DNA of 64,000 nucleotides, taken from the NCBI GenBank assembly GCA_911728435.2, contig OU452201.1:14074001-14138000 (forward strand), read 5' to 3'. Positions 1 through 12,400 of this stretch are shown here, piece after piece. The translations under genes were made by a program, and so were the position numbers. Numbering within the stretch: position 1 is the first letter of the stretch; each line of letters opens with the position of its first letter. The DNA comes from Apoderus coryli. Its lineage: Eukaryota > Arthropoda > Insecta > Coleoptera > Attelabidae. The notes below the pieces were generated by a model. It did not search any database and was not told the DNA's origin. It saw only the letters and a program-made list of their open reading frames with translations.

Positions 1-225
1 AATTTCAAACCAGCCCTTGTTATTTCGCAAGTGGATGTATTTTAATATTATTTAAGGTAAAACATTTTTTAAAATTAAAATCCTTGTCTTTAAAGAACGC
101 CATAATGGTCAACCAAGTATATGTTATTTTGTTATTATATAAATCATCAAAATATTTTAACAAAGCTTTTATTAAATTTATTGTTAAACCTACGTAATAA
201 TTTACTTAACCTTTTTATACTATAG

Positions 226-1032
226 AACTAACTGAAGCTGCTGATAAACTTGCAACAGCTGAAGCTATGTGTGCATTTGCTGGAGCTGTAAAAGCTGCTG
301 AAGCAGCAGCTGAGGCAGCACCTCCGGGTCGAGCTGAAGAGGCTGCTTTGACAAGTGCACGAGATTTCCAGACTGAGGTGACTGCAACCAGTGCAATACG
401 TGAGACAATTAATGGTGGCACAAGACCTTTAGAGGTTCTAGGTAAATTGATACAGAGTTTTTACCCACTTAAATCTCTACGGAAACAGACTGAAGGAATC
501 GTAACATACATGGTTTGTAATTCGCCCTTTGTAAGGAACATGAAAAATAATATACAAAAGTAGTATTTATCAACTTTTATCACTTTGAGGTAGAAATCAG
601 ATCTCGTTCTAGTAACCAGCATACCTCCTCCATACTCGAAAATGTTTGTTCTAATGGTTAAGTATTAGTCAGATATCATGGCGCGTCACAACGGCATTGT
701 GTTATTATAACGGGGTTCAGTATCGGAAATATATAATGAAAATTATTTCAAATAATACCGACTTTGGTGAAGCAACAATTTTTAAAGATATGTTTAATAC
801 AAAAATTGGCAAGAAAAGAATACCATTTAAAAGCAACACATGTGTTGAGCAAAATCCACGTAGAATCCACGAAACGTTGGTCAAAGTTTAGACAATTTTT
901 ATTTTTGTCCTCGAAAACTGCATCCATCCAATGATAAAAACTAACATTACACTAAATAATATACTCATGCTTTTTGTTTCAGGATATGTTGGAGTAACTA
1001 AACCAAAATATCCAACCCGATCCAGAGAATAA
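226..1032 (+). CDS. 3' end of an unrecognised Ala/Glu-rich protein gene (last two exons)
   Basis: Two plus-strand exons, 226-441 and 983-1032, join in frame. An AG acceptor stands at 224-225, a GTAAAT donor at 442, and a pyrimidine-rich TTTTGTTTCAG acceptor ends at 982. The split codon is G|GA (phase 1) and the frame stops at TAA 1030-1032. The visible 87-88 residues are rich in Ala, Glu and Lys, look helical or coiled-coil, and end in a basic tail VTKPKYPTRSRE. The 5' part lies left of the window, and positions 1-225 are its intron. A poly(A) signal follows at 1112-1117. The gene runs tail to tail with the dynein gene, whose stop codon is only about 150 bp away. I do not recognise the family and assign no function. 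Confidence 0.7.
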
Positions 1033-1111
1033 TTATTTGAACCAAAAATATAATTAACTGTCTTTCACCTACAAACGTAAATGTTTCTGTATATGAATAC
1101 CACATTTGAAA

Positions 1112-1117
1112 AATAAA
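1112..1117 (+). terminator. Poly(A) signal AATAAA of the plus-strand gene
   Basis: Canonical AATAAA 80 bp after the stop codon of the plus-strand gene. It is the only hexamer in the short convergent gap. Confidence 0.6.
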
Positions 1118-1134
1118 ATGATTATTTTTAATAT

Positions 1135-1140
1135 TTTATT
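1135..1140 (-). terminator. Poly(A) signal AATAAA of the dynein gene
   Basis: AATAAA on the minus strand (TTTATT on the plus strand), about 46 bp after the dynein stop at 1186. It lies beyond the opposing gene's own signal, so the two 3' UTRs probably overlap by a few tens of bases. Confidence 0.55.
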
Positions 1141-1185
1141 AGAAATATGTATACAATTAAATTAATGTTAATTAAAATCATAAAT

Positions 1186-4100
1186 TTAATCTAATTGACA
1201 TAGCAAGGCAACACTACGTTTAATCCAATGAGATGCATCTTGTTGCGTTTCAAGAAGAACTGGCAAAACGTAGTTTGTAGAATGTCCTGTGGTCGATAAA
1301 ACGCCTCTTCTAGCTGATGTTTTGTATACTGGACAAGTATATCTACCACCTGCAATAAGTACACGCAAAGGCGTAAAGTTCAACTTACCACAAAACAAGC
1401 ATTTATTACAATTTAAAAATTCATTAATGGTATTTAGTAACGAAATTTTAATCTATTTATGGATAACAATTACTTAGATAATCTATTTTATTTTAATATA
1501 CCAGTAGAATGAAGGGTATACTTAGTGTGTAATCCGCACCGAATGATCATTTTGTGTATCATTCAGTGCTCATTACACAATATCCTATCTCGATTTTATT
1601 ATATGAGACATTACTTTATTAAGTTTTAATAAAAGAGAAGGTATTATTAACATGAATTGTTTAAAACGAGTTTACCTGTTGTATAATCTTCAGCCTTTAA
1701 CGGTTGTATCCATATCAGAGGCATATCATCATGTAGAATTTTCGGATATAATTCCTGCAGTACATTTTGAGATCTATCCCAACGAGCTCCATCCGTGAAT
1801 AGACCATATATATAAGCCCCTAAATTTTGTAAGACATATAAACGTTAAATACCTGAAACTTAAATAGTCAAATTCTTACCGTCTTCGGGTGATGTACTCA
1901 TATTGTCCGTCTTTAAAATATTAAAATCGTACGTTAATTTATCAATAGGAATCGTATATTTTCTTGCATAATTCTGTTTTACGCCAGTCAAAAATGCTTG
2001 CGTAAAAAAGAAACCTGATACCCAATATGAGCTTGGTTTGCCTTGGTTGAACCATTTTTGTAAAAATTCCAATCTACTGATGAAATCTGATACATAATTT
2101 GGTAGGTTCTTGAGACTTGGATAAGACACTGCAGCCCAATTGGATGGAATTCGAGCTAGCAATAGCGACGAGGCAAATAGCTCAAGGGCAGGAGACATAG
2201 CGACCAAACCTAGAATTGTTATATATTATTATATAATTAAATAACCTGGTAATTGCATTTATCAATAAAAAAAGTATCTAACATTACTAGAGTCTACTAC
2301 CATACCGACTTGAAATTCATCTTATTATCATTCAATATGTACCTACATATGGATGCAAAACTCACACAAAAGCAAAAAGATTTGTAATGTTTTACTTTTA
2401 TTTTGTTGCTATTTTTACCCAAAATATATATTTTAAGGGACACCTACCTGATTGTTAGTCGTTGCCATAGATAAGTTTGTTTATGCCTTTGCGTTCTCTA
2501 ATAATTACTAAGCATTGCATAAATATGAGACCATTGACAGACAAATTATATAGGGTGTCCGTAAAGTAACGGAGCGGGCGTTATTTTCAAAATAGCACTA
2601 AAATACCAAAATTGACTTCGTTCGCCATTTCTCACAAATTATCTTATGTTACCCCCAACTTTCGAGTTGCTGCTGTCGTCCTGAGTAAAATAATGTGCCA
2701 CATGTTGGGGGTAACATAAGATAATTTGTGAGAAATGGCGGGTTTTCCTAACGAAGTCAATTTTGGTATTTTGAACTATACCTTGTTATGGTTCAGCCAC
2801 ATAGCGAGATCGCCTGTTTTGAACCACACAGACTTTTTTCTATGGAGACATGTCAAAAACCGTGTTTAGTTAAATAGGCCACAGATCTTTAGATGAATTA
2901 AGGCACCGCATTCAAAACGAGAGGCAATTGATCACTCCCGAGATCATAGAAAACGTGCAACACTCGTTTATGGAAAGGTTAACCCATTGGCAAACGGTTA
3001 ACGGTGCCTACTTTTAACAACTGCTCTAGATAGTCCTCCGGAAAACAAAATTATTTCTTTAATTAATCACAAAGCGACACATCTAAAAGAGGATAAGAAG
3101 GCAAAAGCCTGAATGTTCACAAAAATGTTCTTATGTTACATGGTACATCATTGTACTCACAGCAGCAACTCCAAAATGCCCTAAAAATAGGGGTTGCAAT
3201 TTGAAACAAACCTGATATAAATGATAGCGCGGTAGATTTACTCACCTTGAATGGCCTTTTGCATTGTAATTAAAGAATTACGAATAGCATTTAATAATTT
3301 ATTGAATCTCTCCATTTCCTGCACGAGGACTGTATTCATGGATTCAGAGTATTGAACTGGATACTTTTTGAATGCTACTTCAATATCAAATTTTTTCGGC
3401 AATTTTGATAAAATATCGGTACAAAGATTCATTACATATTTATCAGTGTCGCCTAAAATTTATGAAATAAAATAACACGATTACATAAATCTTTCTATTT
3501 TATAGAAACTAGAAAATTCTAACATACATTCTTCATTCCTACAAATACGAGGCATGTTTTTTAAGTAAGTACCGTTTTGGAATTAAAAAAAGACGTGCAA
3601 AGATATCGCAATAATTTTATTTTTACATGAAAGCCTGTACCTTAATCTACTTTTCTACATAATTTCCGTGAATATTGAGGCACTTGTCATAACGTGGCAC
3701 CAGTTTTTGAATACCCTCCTCATAAAATTCTGCCACTGTATCACAAATGTTTTGACTTCGTTATCACAAAACCCAACGTTTAGGCAGTGCATTGACTTTC
3801 ATTGAGCGGTACCACAATGAAGGTGAAGATTTTTTAGACCAAATTGTTACTGGTGACGAAACATGGGTGGCCTACGTCACACGAGAATCGAAACGACAAT
3901 CCATGGAATGGCGACATTCATCATCACCCAAAAGAGTGAAGTTTAAGCAAACAATTTCTGCCCGGAAAATCATGTGCACAGTTTTTTGGGACAGAAAAGG
4001 AGTATTGCTAGTGGAGTTTCTGCATTTGTGATACAGTCAGGCGGCAGAATTTTATGAGGAGGGTATTCAAAAACTGGTGCCACGTTATGACAAGTACCTC

Positions 4101-6448
4101 AATATTCACGGAAATTATGTAGAAAAGTAGATTAAGGTAAGTACTTGCTTCGGCTAGGTCATGGAATCGCGTGAGTTCGTTGGCGATTGAAATCGGAGAG
4201 CTAATTTCAAAATGGCGGCCTGTCAAAGTTTTAAAAAAATCATATTTTTTTCACTGTTAATAGAAAATACCGATGTTACATATCAAATGATAGAGCACTT
4301 AAATCTCTACAATGTTTATTTGGAGAGTTTTTTCATCGCTGGCATATTTAAGTGAATGTAAGTCAATATAAAGCAACAAAAAATAGAAAAAATATCATCA
4401 CCCGCTATACCTATAACTATTTTGACAAATAAACACCTGTGAAATAACAATAAGACCGTACTTACGTATGTATTATAGTATAATGGGTATTTCAGTTAAA
4501 ATAACTGTCAATATGACACTTTGTTATATGTGGCGACTGTCAGAATATTCCATTATTTGTTTATTAATAGTGGGTGTCAGTGGTAGACTAAGTATAAATA
4601 AAAAATACATAAATCAAAAATCTACTTTTCCGACTGGCTGCCATCGGGATTTTTTAATTCCAAAACGGTACTTACTTAAAAAACATGCAAACAATAGGTA
4701 TGTTCTTAATTAGTAACCTAATTAAGTAATTGTATAATACAGCGATCAAGGTATCTAGAGTTCAATTTTCTTCCACACAAATGACAAGGAAATAACGAAT
4801 TTTCTTGAATATTGTATTGTACTCGTATATTGTAACTGTAGTTATAAGTTTGTACTCATGAAAACATTAATTTCTTTTACTTTGAACCTTAAAACCTTAT
4901 TGGAGAGTCTATGTATAGGTACCTATTATTAATATTTACTCAAATTCAAGAATATTTCCTAAAATTTGTAAGTCATGTAAGTATGTTTTTTTTTAAATTT
5001 GTAATTAATGTCAATATCAAACATAAAAAGCTAATAATTTGTAATAATTTACCCATCGCAGAACCGGAAGTTTCCCCATAAGCCTTCAATACCGATTGCA
5101 ACATGAATTTAGAGTTTTGAAGGTCTCTCGTAATACCAGCATTATTGTGTAGTCCAAAGATTTCCGGCGGATGAAAAGCTGGTAATGTTTGGATATGAGC
5201 TACATAAGTGTTGTAATCACTCTTTTCTGGTAGACCATAACAGTTACTTAAAGTACTGAACACGTAATTTTTGTTGGAAACTACACGTGGATTTATTAGA
5301 TCGCTGAGTATAGTTACTATTAATCTTCTGTCCCAATCGTCCGTTACACGCCCTAGAAATTACTCCAATAGTAGTAACAGTTATATACAAATGCAGAATG
5401 ATTGAAACCGAAAAGCAACAATGGTGTTTTGGACATGTTAATATTCTATACAGTCAAATTTTTTTTAGCCCAACCAACCAAAACCTCGTAGTACCACCAC
5501 TAGTAGGAGCTGTGCTAACGCTGTTCTGTTAATATTATTAATCAAAATAACCAAAATTCGTCTCATCCACAATTTTTTTTTATTAAAATAATTATAACGC
5601 TCATAGGTACATGTTTCAAGGATCTACACCCCAAACATAAGCAATATAAATATAGTCGAAAATTAAAATCAAATTGAAAAAGGTGTGGTGGATCTATAAA
5701 AGACATAGGCATAAACAATTATCACAATATCACCGAATATAATTATTTTATTAAAAAACTTTATGGAGGTGACACCACTCCACTGTTAGAATGGACAATT
5801 TCTACAAAAGTTAATGTTATTGTTGCATTATGCTATCTTATGATCACTTTATTACTATCATTATGGTCCACAGCACCACATCATCCAAGCTGCTCTCAGC
5901 CATATAAGCGGGAGCACTTTACAGGATATAAAACCATCCTCCGGTCACAAGACATCTACAATTTGCGTGACTTCGTGAAAAAAACTTTTTTTGATAGATA
6001 TTAAAAAATAAAAACAAAAATCCGCAACAAAATCTTTTGATTGACATAGAAGCCATTTTGTCCGCTCCAACTTTTACAGTTTCCAAAATCTCTTCAATTT
6101 GAATCACCCTGTATACAGAGCATATAGGTTTAACACTGTCTAATTCACACTTACCTCCATAATTACATTCGCCAATCAGATATGTCAATGCTTCGTATGG
6201 ATTATCATTCTCATTTATAAACATCTGCAACTGCTGCACAGATATATCGAAGTCGGAATCGTTAAATCCATAGGGAATATTCCATCCTAAAGGCCCAAAT
6301 GTTCTTCTTTCTTGTACCACAGCATGGAAAAATGCTAAACCGTACAATAACCTTGCGAACATATCTTCATGATTTGGGCAACCCGTATAGAATTCTGGAT
6401 TTTTTACTGGATCACTGATATACGACTTGAGCAGATTATTTTGAAGAC
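1186..6448 (-). CDS. Dynein exons 40-45: end of AAA6 and C-terminal cap
   Basis: Exons 6155-6448, 5053-5352, 3246-3452, 1880-2209, 1676-1819 and 1186-1349. They read [74 protein letters not shown], a cap with [14 protein letters not shown], and a final [20 protein letters not shown]. Every junction here is phase 1 (G|G or G|X). Two introns (2210-3245, 3453-5052) are occupied by mariner-type wreckage. Confidence 0.92.
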
Positions 6449-9400
6449 CTTTAAATAAGAAAGTTAGTTGTCGGGTGTCCTATTAAAGCAGTATATGGAA
6501 GACTATTAGATATAAAATTAGACAAAACATGGCAGGTTCTGTAAAATAACAGGATTTCGAGTAATTAACTGATTTCCCGGTAGGTCAGATTTGATACGCA
6601 TCTCATAAATGCTGATCTTACTTAATAAAATAAACGAAATAAAAATTAACCCTACTCTAAAACGGTTATTTGACGTGCACGATATTTCTGGCCATGTAAC
6701 TACATTTTCTTCCTCGTCGTTTACCACAATAGAGATTTTCACATATAGGGTTGATTACAATTTATAAAAGAAAGCGAGAATAATAACTATCGCATCAGAA
6801 TGGCTGAAGCTTAGCATTATTACCTACGAAATTTGCTTACTTACCAGTCGGTGGTTCATTTGTCATTTTCACTCCTTTCTGTAAAACTGACACAGGAAAT
6901 TTGTCCGACGGATAACTGGTTAGCCACAAACGAAAATTATCATGGGTATTCAAATAATCCAAACGCTCAAATAATTTTTCTAAACTCGGCATCCAAGAGG
7001 TCGCTAAATGACAATTTTGAAGACATACCCAAATACCACTGTCTTGACCTTCTTCAATTAAACTTTGGGCTAAAGGTCCTTGACCTTGCCCCAAAGATAT
7101 GGACCTGAAATTTAAGTTAACAAGATGAAATAGGTTGTGTAATATAATATGCAGAATTTAACTTACTTAAATCTACTACTCATGCCTTTTTCCTCAGCAA
7201 ATTTCACTAAAGCTGCCATTGGATCTATTCCTGGTGACAATATAAAGATCAGAGGACACAAGCAGTAAGAGTCATCAAATGATACAGCAATATCAAACGG
7301 TGGAGGTTTAATAAACTTTTCCCCCAGTTCGGTTTTGACGAAGTTAGTTACTGCCGTAATCAGTTGATCTGGACGTAACATTCTAATAATTATCAGACGC
7401 TCAAAAGAGGTTAACGAATGTTGCCATGGTGTTGGCCAAACCATGTCGTCCGAAAAGTTATCATATATTTTTTTCCATTCATTAGAATCTCGTTGAAAGC
7501 TCTTCGCAAAGCCACTAAAAGCTTGTAGAGAATCAACACGACAAATTTCGTCCCAAGAACTAGGTGGTAGCCAAGCTTTGTAAGGGTTTTCTAATGGATT
7601 TTCAACACTAACACCTCCAGTCAGCAGAAACATGAATTCATCTTCGTGTAGTTTTTGTTGGTACATCATTATTTTGGAACATAGTAGAAAAGAAAATAGT
7701 AATTTATCTTTTTCAAATAACGATCTCGCGATGTTGTTATATAAATCATAGGTAAATGCATTAATTAGGCTTTGACATCTTTTTTCAATACTACGAAACT
7801 TCTCAGCGCGTTGTATTGAACTTACATACAAATTTATAAACCATTCTAACGAATATTGATACATAGGATCGACATTTGCTAAATCGGAAATACAATAATA
7901 TAGCACCGCTGAATGTTCTGATACCCCTTGGTATTTAACTCGAAATTCCTCAATTGATTTTTCAATTTCAAATGATTTTTCTTGCTTCTCCCGAATTTCT
8001 TCAGAAAGTAGTTTGGATTCGTCTAGAATTCTTATTGCACTTTCATCTTCCAAAATATCACCCTCGCATTCAGCCAATGTACGCAAAATATTCTTTTCGC
8101 AATTCTCTAAGGCTCCTTTATTTTCTGCTTTTTGAATGACCAGCTCTTCTTTAAGTTGCTGGAGATCTGGCTTTTCTACAGCAACAACGATTCCTAAAAC
8201 ATTAGAGAACTAAGAAGAGGTATAAAACTTGGCTTGTAAAGCTTTTACAATACCAAAATATCCTGTGAGGACCAAAAGTCACCGATAAATTCGATAAAAA
8301 TGTTTTTTAGGAAGTAGGAATATGTGTTACTTGCGAAAACAAGCTCTGCTAGAGTGTCCACGTATTTCTACGTGAGAAGTAGCGGTATGTAAATCCATGG
8401 ATTTAGAGTATGGCATAGCGAGGGAGCACATGACTGTCTCAACCAACCTTGTTATAGCCCAGCACTTTCGTGTAAGAACGGCGCTTCTTTTCGCGAGTAG
8501 TACATACCGCTACTTCCCACGTAGAAATACTTATAGGCCCTCTAGCAGAGCTTGTTTTCGCCAGTAAGACATACTATACTACTTCCTCACGTAGGACATA
8601 CGGAGGCACCCCATTCCATGCAATAATCGTACATTATACGACATTACTTTACAATTTCAAGCTATATACCGCCATACTGATGAGAACATTCCAAGTTCGA
8701 AAACGGATAGAATTTCACAAACCAAAATGGGTAACACCATAGTTACACGTAACAGAAAATTGTTTTGGACATAGTCCAATACGTTTTCCATACACCAACT
8801 GTTAATATCCAGTTAGTCAAAGTTGTGCACTTTCTGTTGGAGATGATAATTCTACTGTTTCGACTTCGATTCGTCTCTTTAGTTGCAAATTACCGCAAGA
8901 CAGCGTTTTGTATTCATAATTTAATTATTATATTATAATATAAGTAATTTGTATAAGCGCCTGTGTCGTCATTGGTACAGCGGTACAGGTCCTGGGTTCG
9001 AGTCCTAGCTCTAGGATTTTTTTTTCTTTAATTTTTGAATAAAGTAGTTAGTTTTTTAGGTTAGTCTATTGGAAATAATACAATTATAAAAATAATAATT
9101 AATAATATTCTGTTTCGTTACGCAGGTCATAGATTTCAGATTATATTATATCTTGTCGGGCCAGTTTTGGAGCGATACAACCGATTTTTTCTGTAATTCG
9201 GAAACACCGTTGTGTAATTGTGTGCTTGGAACATTGATTAATACAATAGACACAATTCTAAATAAAAACCCTGCGTTCCGTTTTCAAAATTTTAACTAAA
9301 CATTTATTATAACTATTACTTAAACCAAAGATTAATCTACACAATAGATAGTCAGCGCAATGCATTAAAATCAGAACATCTCTAAGTATGCCTGCCACTA

Positions 9401-12400
9401 CGTGGCGTAGACTAGCGTGTAAAGCATAGAGCAGTATTGTCACAGCCAGAAACCGTTTTGTAGTTTATTAATATCAAAAACAAAACGCAACGTATAACAA
9501 TTATTTAGATCATTTGCAACAGATATGCACCGGCAATGCTGTATTGTCAGAGAGAGAAATTGATGAAATTCTGTATTAATCTGGAGGGGATACGCAGGGA
9601 GGGTAGAAAAAAAAACAAGCGAATGTGGTGTGTGTCGTGCTGTTGCCAATTCGTCGGTAAAAGAAACACATAGGGTGATTTATTACAAGTACAGTATTGA
9701 AATAAAAGCCTAATCTCTATGAATTAAATTTAATATAATAATATTTAATCCATGTCATACATGTTTCAAGACTAGACCAGTCCCATGATCAGTGGCGAAC
9801 AATCGTTAAATGAAAAGCTTTTAGATAGAAACATACTTTTGACTAAATATTTCACGTAGACAATGTGGCAAAGATGTAACAAGATTGTTGTAGATCTTAT
9901 AATACCTATAATAAAAAAATTATCAGTGCTACCTATATTATATTAGGTATACCTATTATAATAGTCTGTCTCTTCATCAGGTATAAGTTCCACTTTATCG
10001 GTTTAGGTACTTAAATTTTACTTCTTTTTAATGTTTCTTCGGGTAAATAATAAGTTCGGTAGGAATAGGGGTTTGGGTATGAAACAAAAAAGATAGAAAA
10101 TAGAAATTTGATATAGGGGTAGTTCTAAGCATTTACAAGTTTGTGACGTGTAGCGATTTTCGATGCCGCCCCCGGAGGTATACATGAGGGCGGCGCAATG
10201 CCGTTTTAAATATCTCGTTTCGCTTTCTTGGAAAATAAAAAATTATAACTGATAACTGAAATTTAGTACTACGTGGGCGTAAGAGGTAAGCTCACTTCAC
10301 AGGTCTCTATTAATGAAAGAAAGTTAACATTTTGAGCATCTGCGTAAAATTAAATGTATCCGTTTGGTGGGTAGTTTTGATTACAATAAGTCGGTGCCAA
10401 GCCCAAGCCCGAAACAAAATAAATCTATATTTACCTACTACCTATTTGGCTTGGTACCGACTATTATGTGCATTGTTGTCTTTTGAATGATATTTGTATT
10501 TTGTTATTTTTCGTATTTTTTATTAGTTCTTTTGACAGCTCTGGTGTCATCAATACACCTGTATCCCGAATTGCACCAAATTGCGATGCTATTGAACAAG
10601 CATATAATCCTAAATATAATATTCTTTTTGAACTACCTGTATCTCGAAAACCAAGCCGTAGCGGACCCATGTACATATGAAATTTGTATCTTAAAATTAG
10701 TCAAAGAATCACCCTTTAAAGTTTGTACAAGTACTTATGCAACACCCTGTATACATAGATACTTTGATTTGCAATTTGCAAATCTGTCAAACTAGGTAAT
10801 GCTGTTTTTTTTATTTACTTTCAAATATGGTGTTATGTAATTGTATTCAAATTAAATGTTTGGGGATGATATTGACGAGTTTTATTTTTTTATATAGAGA
10901 AACTGTTATTCAGTTTTTAAGGATCAATCTGAAGCAGACGATTGTACTTGTTAAAACATGAAAAAAGTTATTGTCGTGATACTTTTAACACCCTGTTGGT
11001 GGGTTTTTAAAGCTTTTTACGAAACGTGTTAACAATACAATCTACATAAATCGTTAGTTTTTTAAAGTTTTATGATCATTGCACAAAAACCAATATTAGG
11101 GAGACTGTAAGTTTTTTTTCAATTCGGCGTTGCAGAATTTGAACCTAATTGTGATAATTGTGTTATTTTACTAGTATAGATATTTTTGAGTAAATTAATT
11201 CGGTTATAATCGATGAGTAGAATCTTTGGAGTAAAATACATTTCACAAAAACCCTGAACCATATTTCTCAATAGATTTAAATTTTCATTAAAAACAGATT
11301 AAAAATTCTAATTTTTTACATCCTGCATTTCGAAACCGTATTTTTTTAAATAATTATTGTCATGCTGGAAATTTCAAACCTTATTTACTTCAGCAACTTG
11401 TAAAAAGCACAGCCTTTTTAATATTAACATTTCTTAAAATCGATATTACGCGATAACGATGACTTTCTATCAATATCACAGAAGGATACATTTATTACGT
11501 ATATAATTTGTTAGATTTTACATCTCCGAATTGAAACACACGCAAAAAATGTGCATAAAAAAGTTAGGGTAGCATTTCACGCCTGTATGCCCCTTTAATT
11601 TACCCGCCTCTGAGATTTATTTTTTCATAATGTTAACGACAAGTTGAATCTGCTGTTTGAGTTTGATCCTTAAAACTGAATCAGGTAATAACCGGAAGTC
11701 CTATCTATAACGCCAAATTTCGTTAATTTAAATATAACTTTTTGATGCATCCTTATATCCGAAATTTAAAATTAAATGACTAAAATAATATTATTTTAGT
11801 CATTTAAAATTATTGTCTAAAACATTTAATAAACCAGCCCTGTATATTTATACTATTATAGTAACTTCTTTTATTTTCGTCCATACACATTAATCTTTGC
11901 GTAGATAGGTATACGTATACCATATAATTTTAAACAAAAAACACTGCTGCACAGTAGTACATATATGATACCTATAATATAAAAACAAACTCCCACCTCC
12001 TAGGGGAAAGTATACTCGTCCTTGTCTAACATTGCCCATATGATTATTTTATTTCAACACAATACATATAACGCCATCTACAATTTCCATGGTTGCATGT
12101 TTTTCTAATAGATGTAGCTCGTGTCGAGACAGTTTCAATTTTTGTTTTATTTCCCATATACGCTGACTATCTATTGTGTAGATTAATCTTTGCTTAAACC
12201 AATAGAGCTTTTTAAAATCAGACTCCGACCACAAAAATGGATTACGGTTAGCGGGAAAGTCAAATGTTGCAAAAACTATTTTATACAAGACACGTTAAAA
12301 TAATTTCTGAACTAAGCATAGACATACTTTTACGTATTTTAGCGTTCCCGTAAAATTTAGCGTCGAATGTGCAAAGAGTCTCTAAAATCAAGTCTATTCA

